Source: Caprimulgus europaeus (lineage: Eukaryota; Chordata; Aves; Caprimulgiformes; Caprimulgidae). From it: a stretch of DNA of 64,000 bases. Position 1 is the stretch's first letter. Each line of letters begins with the position of its first letter. Both the position numbers and the translations under genes were made by a program. The notes below the pieces were generated by a model. The model was given only the letters and a program-made list of their open reading frames with translations, did not search any database and had not been told where the DNA came from. The DNA is taken from positions 13,271,638-13,335,637 of the forward strand of contig OU015543.1 in NCBI GenBank assembly GCA_907165065.1, given 5' to 3'. Below, in pieces: positions 58,501 to 64,000 of this stretch.

Positions 58501-61500
58501 GGCCAGCAGCCTCTTCCATGTCCAGCTGAGTTCTCAGCTTGGCTCAAGATTTGCTGGTTCTGTTTCAGGTAGGGGTGTTTGAAAAACTCCAGAAGTTCCT
58601 TAACAACACAGAAAACTGCCTCAACCCCTCAAACTGATATAAAAACAAACCTACAACAAACAAAGCACCTGAGTGCAAGTCCCAGCCAAAGCCATGCAGT
58701 CCTGTCACCAGAGTGACCTACCAAGGACTAAGTGTGTTCAACAGGTACAAGCCAAGGGCCACAGCTGAGGAACAGCCCCTGCCTCGATGCCACTGGCACT
58801 CTGCGCTAAAAGAAGGTCAAGACTTCTCACAAACTTCAAAGTAACTGCGAGGGAAACAGCAGGAAGCTCATTCTTCAAAAAGAAATTTCAGAACAAATTT
58901 ATTTCCTTTGAAGTCACTTAGGGAAGAAACCAACTTGCCGCCAACAGTCACGCTCCAGGGGGTGACGAGAAGCAAAAGGCTTCTCTCCTCTGGAGGCGTC
59001 ACGCGTGCAAACGCACCAAGCCACAGCACAGCCCCTGGCAGGAGTCTGTCCACAGGACAAAGCCACATTTCAGCACCATTAGCAGCAGCAGCTCCCAGGA
59101 GATCCAGGAATCGATGAGCAAGGGACTGACCCACATCCCCAAACCTGGCAGAAAACACCCTGGTCTGCAAATCCAGCTGGTCCCATCCCGGGGGAGCACC
59201 GGCCCCCAGGCCCACGGACAGCCACCAGCTCGTGACCCACCCTGGCGCATCCTGCCACCACCACAGACCAAGCAGAAACCTGATTACGAGTTTTACCAGA
59301 ATTTGTTACGAGGAACTTTTAGGTTTCACCACAATCCAGAGCCCAAATGACCACAGATTCCAGGAAGATGACTTCACTCGTTTGCTTCATGATAAAACTC
59401 TGGATCTTCACGAGGTTTCCGAACACGCAGAAGCCGGGCAGTTTGCAGCTGTGTTTCCTGGAAAATCCACCAGTTTTCAGACTATTCATCGCAGCAGAAA
59501 CCTGAGTCAACTCGTGCAGGAATTCCTAGGATGGCTCTTTTCAACACATCGTGTGGACCAGGCTCAGACTGGACACCCAGAACTTACACAGATTATCAAC
59601 AACGGCTGCTAAAAACAACAGAAACATTCCACAGAAGATGCTAAAAAAAAATTGAAGCAGAAAATAAATAAATTATGTTTTTCAACCATATTTTGGTCCA
59701 TTTTTACAGAGCCTGAGCAGGACCTTTGTGCATCTTTGCTCATGCCAGGTCTCAAGGCACCGTCCGGGAGCAGAGCCCCACAGCTGCACGGCACCCAGAG
59801 CCAGGGGGAGCGCCCACGGCAGCTCACACTCACACCCAAAAACACTTATTTTGAAACAGCAAAATGCACAGCTTGCAGAGCAGTAACAACGCCAGGGCTA
59901 CAACCTGGCCCTGCAGATCTCAAGTTAAGATCTCAGGAATTTTTCCCACTGAGGTGACAGTGGTAAATTTTATGCATTTTATGACAACAATTAATCAGCA
60001 AGAGGAGATCAATATTTTCCTTATTATTCCACTGCTCAGCCCCAGTCAATTTTACTTCCAAAGCCAGTGCAGGGGCTGAGAAGACACTTTCCAGAAATGT
60101 GATTGCAAGAAGCCATTTTCCAGCAAAGAGCAAGAAAACTGCAGGCTGAGCTGCGCCTCCCTGCGTGGCCCAGGGTCGGGTCTATGGACTGAGCGGGCGC
60201 TCTCCTGGCAGCTCCCTCCCGCTGCTGCCGGGGAGCGCAATCGATCTGCGCCACCAGCGCTCTCTGCTTCGAGCCTCAGATACAACCCTGCGCCTGCACT
60301 GACATCCAATAACTCTGTACTCTGGGGTTTTACTGCCTACACCATTTAGAGTACATCGACATTGTTTGATCTTTGAATCCAATACTGACATTTTAGAAGT
60401 TCAGTGCTGAGAGCCTGCAGCTTTTATAACCATGAAATAAATCAGCGCCTTGCTCCGTTCAGCAGTAACAATGGAACAGCAAACACCCACCGAAGCAGCA
60501 GCTCCTGACCCACCAGTGGCTGAAAATAGCACACAGCAGCCACGTCACTTTATGAAGAAATCACCAAAATTCCAAACTTCAACAAACCAGCTTTCAGAGA
60601 AACAGAAAACGGGGCAGGGAGGGAGGGGCCCTTCCCATGCACCCCACATCATCGAGTTAACCAGAAAGAGAAAACAGAACCAAAAGGAACCACTTCAAAC
60701 CTTTCCTGCATGAAAAGTCGACCCTAAATATAAACGAGGGGTTTTTGTGTGTGTGCTGTTTTTAGAACTGCGGTTTGGGCACACAAACCCACGGTGGGGC
60801 CGAAACACTCTCATTCACTGGTAAAACCTCGTCTGCAGAGCCAGAGCTGAAGTGAAACTGCAGGAGACGGCGCTGTCCTTTCACCCACGCGCACGTCACC
60901 GCGGGGGGATCTACAGATCGCCTGTCTCTTTCCAGGGCTCAGTCTAGTAATTTACCTACACTAAAAAACACAGATGAAACCAAAAGAGAAGTCTGAAAAT
61001 AATTTCCTTGGTTTACCCAGGAACCTGCAGCAGAACAGGGGCCAGCACAGGGCTCAGAGACAGCAGCGAGGACGACTGCCGCACAGCTGCTGTCCAGGGG
61101 GAGAAGCAGAGCGAAGACAGGCTGTGACACCAGAGATGCCACCCTTAAAAAATAAGTTAAATTCATCCAGAAGATTGTAGCAGGCACTGCATTAACCAAA
61201 ACAAAACACAGAATCCTTCCAGCACTCTCTTACCAAGTACAGTGCAAAGTGAAGCCCAAAGACTGGGAGAAAGACCTTTTTTTAAAGACTCCTTCGAAGC
61301 ATTTTGTTTGACCCCTGCTGGACCCCAGACGGGGTTCCACAGAAAGACAATCTCCTCCGAATCTTTAGTGTTCTGTTTTTAGCATGGATTGTCCTCCTGA
61401 TCACACAGCCCCACTAAAGCAGCAGCAGCAAGGCGAAGGCAGAGGTGCAGTGGCAGAAATAAGAGCAGCTGTTGAGGGGAGCGTGGCTGCAGCTGTGTGT

Positions 61501-62526
61501 TCCCTTCAGCAGCACCAAGGAGGGCAGATCCACCTCCCTGCATTCCTTCTGCTCCCCAGGGAAGGGGAGAGAGAAAAGGGACAGTCTGGGCCATTCCTGG
61601 ACCCCGCTCCCTGCACAGGGAGACGTCAGGAAGAGGGAAGAAGTCCACTCCTCCCCACTGGAACCCACTCAGCTCCATTTGAAGTGAGGGTGAAAACGGG
61701 CAGCTTGGCAATTCACCCACAACACCGCCACGGTGACGGGGCTGGAAGGAGCCAGCTCCCCCCTCACCTCTCCCGTGCCAGATGCAGCCCCAGCACTGAC
61801 AGGACGGAGACCCGCTCCCATCCCGGGGAGCGGGGGGATCTCACCCTCCATGGACAATCCCCGCCCCGGGCAGGTTGTGCCGGGCACCGACAGCAGCTCC
61901 GCAGGCTGAGCGGCACTTGTGAGCGCCGAGGTGGGGAACCCGCCCCAGACAATGCGTGACACCCCCAGCACCTGAACAAGGTGCAGGGACAACAGCGCAG
62001 CCCTGTCCCGGGACAGCCCTCGCCCCGGGGCCACCGGGCAGCCCGCGCAGGCTGACGGCCCAAGGCAAGCTGAGGGGACAGAGCCAGCCCCGAGCCCGAG
62101 CCGCCCGTCCCGCAGCTGATCCACCGTGGACAACAGCCCCCGCTCCTGCAGCCGGGCCCAGCCCGGGGAGGTCCCTCACGGCGCGGCCGCCACTTCCCGC
62201 CCCGCCGGGGCGGCCCAAGGGCTGCGGGCGGCGCAGAAACCCCCGGGCAGCGCTGGCCCGAAAAGGAGAAGCGGCGACTGAGGGGGCCGCGCGCTTCCTC
62301 CCGGGCGGCCGGGGCCTTCCCGGGTAACGCAACACCGGCGGCGGCCGGGGACTCCCAGGAGCCCGGCTGGGCTCGGCGCGGGTCCTTACCTGCGGGCGCG
62401 GCGGTCGCGGCCCCGGGACAGGCGGTCGGAGAGGCGGCCGAGCAGCGCGGCCAGGCCCAGGCGGCCCCGCGGCAGCCAGGCCGAGAGCCGCCGCCACAGC
62501 GCCGCGCCCCCCGCCGCCGCCGCCAT
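46512..62526 (-). CDS. PGS1: CDP-diacylglycerol--glycerol-3-phosphate 3-phosphatidyltransferase, mitochondrial (complete, 9 exons)
   Basis: Exons in transcript order: 62526-62390, 58060-57871, 57453-57376, 56170-56071, 55428-55239, 54887-54709, 53814-53281, 49090-48942, 46631-46512 (TGA). All phases agree: 558 residues against about 556 in human. The enzyme makes phosphatidylglycerophosphate from CDP-diacylglycerol and glycerol-3-phosphate, the committed step to mitochondrial phosphatidylglycerol and cardiolipin. It is a phospholipase-D superfamily protein. HKD motif 1 is HIKVYLFD (His218, Lys220, Asp225), split-adjacent to SGANLSD. Motif 2 is degenerate (FHAKGLWLY, His and Lys but no Asp). 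The Arg-rich, acid-poor N-terminus (WRRLSAWLPRGR, then RGRDRRAR) is a mitochondrial presequence. Exon 6 ends at a GC donor. The gene converges on DNAH17. Confidence 0.96.
46632..48941 (-). other. PGS1: PGS1 intron 8 (2.3 kb)
   Basis: Minus-strand donor CAG|GTGAGT at 48941 and acceptor CCCTTATAG at 46632. The plus strand is A-rich, so the transcript is T-rich. No gene or repeat recognised. Confidence 0.75.
49091..53280 (-). other. PGS1: PGS1 intron 7 (4.2 kb)
   Basis: Between exons 7 and 8 (minus-strand donor AAAG|GTAAGA, acceptor TTCCGCAG). Apart from the 27-bp repeat near 50.8 kb I see no feature. Short open frames are random. Confidence 0.7.
50793..50870. repeat. 27-bp tandem repeat, 2.7 copies, PGS1 intron 7
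   Basis: The unit CCAGGGAAGCCTCCCTCGTT plus GTTACAC appears twice in full and once truncated at CTCAT. The core GGGAAGCCTCCC is close to an inverted repeat, so short hairpins are possible. Confidence 0.88.
53815..54708 (-). other. PGS1: PGS1 intron 6, predicted GC-AG intron
   Basis: On the minus strand exon 6 ends CCATACCAAG and the intron begins GCAGGG; it ends TCCTGCAG before GAGACAAGG. The join reads HPYQGDKVAYCE, in phase 1 and matching the family. Continuing in frame through the donor meets TGA after four codons, and no GT in the neighbourhood gives the right phase. Confidence 0.8.
54888..57870 (-). other. PGS1: PGS1 introns 2-5
   Basis: Four introns separate exons 2-6: 57454-57870, 56171-57375, 55429-56070 and 54888-55238. 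Intron 3 holds the 57.0-kb pyrimidine repeat; the others contain nothing I recognise. All use GT donors. Confidence 0.75.
57030..57146. repeat. 15-bp pyrimidine-rich minisatellite, about 8 copies, PGS1 intron 3
   Basis: The unit CCTCCCTCCCACAGG with T/C and length variation repeats about eight times. On the plus strand each unit looks like a splice acceptor (pyrimidines then CACAG|G), but the host gene is on the minus strand, where the repeat reads as a purine/G-rich array (CCTGTGGGAGG). Confidence 0.9.
58061..62389 (-). other. PGS1: PGS1 intron 1 (4.3 kb)
   Basis: The donor on the minus strand is CAG|GTAAGG (62389) and the acceptor TTTTCACAG (58061). The content is mixed, moderately AT-rich sequence. 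I recognise no exon, RNA gene or transposon. Typical first-intron position for enhancers, but nothing specific is seen. Confidence 0.7.
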
Positions 62527-64000
62527 CAGTCCCGCGCGCCTTCCGCTTCCGGCCGCTGCCATGGAGACGCGCCCGCCCCGCGCTTCCTCTTCCGGTCCGC
62601 GCGGTCTCCCCCCTCCGCCTGCGCCTCCCGGGCCCACAGCCCCGCCCGCTGCTGCCGGGAAGCCCCAGCCGGCCCGGTGTCCGCAGCGACTGACCGTGGT
62701 TCATCCCGCGGCGGCGGCGCGAGGGGCCGCTCCGAACGTGGCCGCTGCTGGCGGGAGGGCTGAGGGGGAGGTCGGGAACGGGAGGGAGGAGGGGAGGCCC
62801 GAGCCCGGGAACGGGATCGCCGTCCCGGTGGTTTCAGCACCCCCGGTCTCCCAGAGCCCTTCGCTGCCCTCTCCCTTTCTGGAGCCCCCGGCCCTGGGCG
62901 AACGGCTCCCACGGGAAGGACGCGGCTCCTTCCCGCCGCAGAACCGGCGTTTGCCACCCCCCCGGGACAGGGAAGGGTCTGTCACCTCCCCGCCGGGCCC
63001 CCCCACACAGGGCAGGGAGAGGCGGAGCGCCGGGGGGTCGCGGGTCCCGCGGCCGCGCCCGGCAGAGCCGCCCAGCCCCGGCTGCGGGAAGCCCGTCCCG
63101 CTCCGGGGAGGGAACGAAGGCGCCGCCCGGTCCCGGCTCCCGGCCGGAGCCTCCCGCCCCGCTCCCGCCGCAGGCTGAGCTCCAGAGCTCGTTCGCAGCT
63201 CGGCCCGGCGGGTTCACCGCAGCCTCGGCTTCCCAGAACTGCTCCGCTGGTGTTTATCCCTGACCGGCAGCGGCGGCTCCTCCAGGGCAAATTAAACTGG
63301 TTAAAATAAAATCCCCGGACAAAGTCTGGTTTGTTTTCGAGCCCAAACTGAGAATTGCCAAAGGAAAAAGCAGAGAAACCCGGTGGGGAAGGGGGGCCCC
63401 GGCCCCTCCTAGGCGCCGCTCGCTCTGCCAGGCCGGCCCCCCCGGCCCGGGGCACCGGCACCACGGCTGCCGGGCCCGAGCCAGGGCCCCGGGATGAGGA
63501 AATCCCTCCGGGACCAGCCCCGCCGCCCTGCACGGGCGCCCGGCCCCTTGGCCCTTGCCCTCTGCCCCGTCGGGTGCCAGAGCATCGACCGCACCGGGCG
63601 TCCCGGGACTCCCGGGGCCAGCGCTGGCTCAGCCACCGGCCACAGGCACCGCCGGAGCCGCCCTCGTGGGGCTGCGGGCAGGGCGAGCGCCGGGGAGCCC
63701 CCGGGCACAGCCCCGGGAGAGGGTCCGCCCCCACTGGCCCCAGATGTGCAGATCGGGGGGTTGGTTTTGCCCCCCGAGTCTCCCGGGAAGCGCAGCCGAG
63801 GCCGGAGGCAGCCGCGGGATTCGGCATTCCCGGTCCCCAGCCACCGTTCCCCGGGGGCCGCCGCGGGCGGGGCTCCCACCCCGGCGAGGGTGTCCCGGGG
63901 GAGGGGGGGGACACGGTGGCCCCAGGGCTGCCCCCGCGTCCCGGCTCGGGGCAGCCCGGCCCGGCCGGACCCGGTTCTCCCGGCGGGGAGGGAGGGGAGG
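62150..64000 (-). promoter_or_regulatory. CpG-rich region over PGS1 exon 1, presumed promoter; rest is featureless
   Basis: CG dinucleotides are dense from about 62.15 kb to the window end, unlike the rest of the PGS1 locus. The ATG at 62526 and an in-frame upstream ATG at 62562 lie inside it. No TATA box is evident. An AT-richer island at about 63,285-63,395 interrupts it. Long open frames on both strands (for example 62982-63914) follow from stop-poor GC-rich composition; I support no gene there. In mammals SOCS3 lies on this side, but it is not visible here. Confidence 0.65.

Noticed and set aside
62982-63914. 310-residue minus-strand frame near the window end, considered as a new gene or SOCS3
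   Set aside because: Sequence is Pro/Gly/Arg-rich CpG-island composition without SH2/SOCS-box features or splice logic.

Overview
This is a gene-dense, GC-rich piece of a vertebrate nuclear genome, most likely a bird. The evidence is spliced genes with GT-AG introns, very short introns, many minisatellites and one CR1-type LINE fragment. The gene order CYTH1 - DNAH17 - PGS1 matches the conserved block on human 17q25.3 as I recall it (chicken chromosome 18 would be the expected counterpart). No bacterial, viral or CRISPR-like system is present.

Layout. (1) About 1-8,380, plus strand: the 3' part of CYTH1 (cytohesin-1, an Arf GEF). All exons from the end of the N-terminal coiled coil to the stop codon are here, including a 3-nt alternative microexon in the PH-domain region. 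The exon(s) for the first ~35 residues lie upstream of the window. (2) About 8.4-9.6 kb: a short same-strand intergenic gap with small tandem repeats. (3) 9,640-44,797, plus strand: a complete DNAH17 (axonemal outer-arm dynein heavy chain). I joined 80 coding exons by hand; all junction phases agree and the model is 4,463 residues. Every intron is between about 78 and 914 bp. (4) 44.9-46.5 kb: the tail-to-tail gap between DNAH17 and PGS1. (5) 46,512-62,526, minus strand: a complete PGS1 (mitochondrial phosphatidylglycerophosphate synthase), 9 coding exons, 558 residues. (6) About 62.2-64.0 kb: a CpG-rich region covering PGS1 exon 1 and its presumed promoter, with no further gene that I can support.

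The three genes are neighbours by conserved synteny, not by shared function: Arf/phosphoinositide signalling (CYTH1), sperm/ciliary motility (DNAH17) and cardiolipin precursor synthesis (PGS1).

The most interesting points are the CYTH1 GAG microexon, which switches the diglycine/triglycine form of the PH domain; three predicted GC-AG introns (two in DNAH17, one in PGS1); probable antisense overlap of the DNAH17 and PGS1 3' ends; a minisatellite filling the intron that splits the DNAH17 microtubule-binding domain; and a Gly-to-Trp difference next to the AAA3 P-loop. I found no previously undescribed biological system. Exon boundaries rest on reading frame, splice consensus and remembered family sequences, not on an alignment or RNA data.
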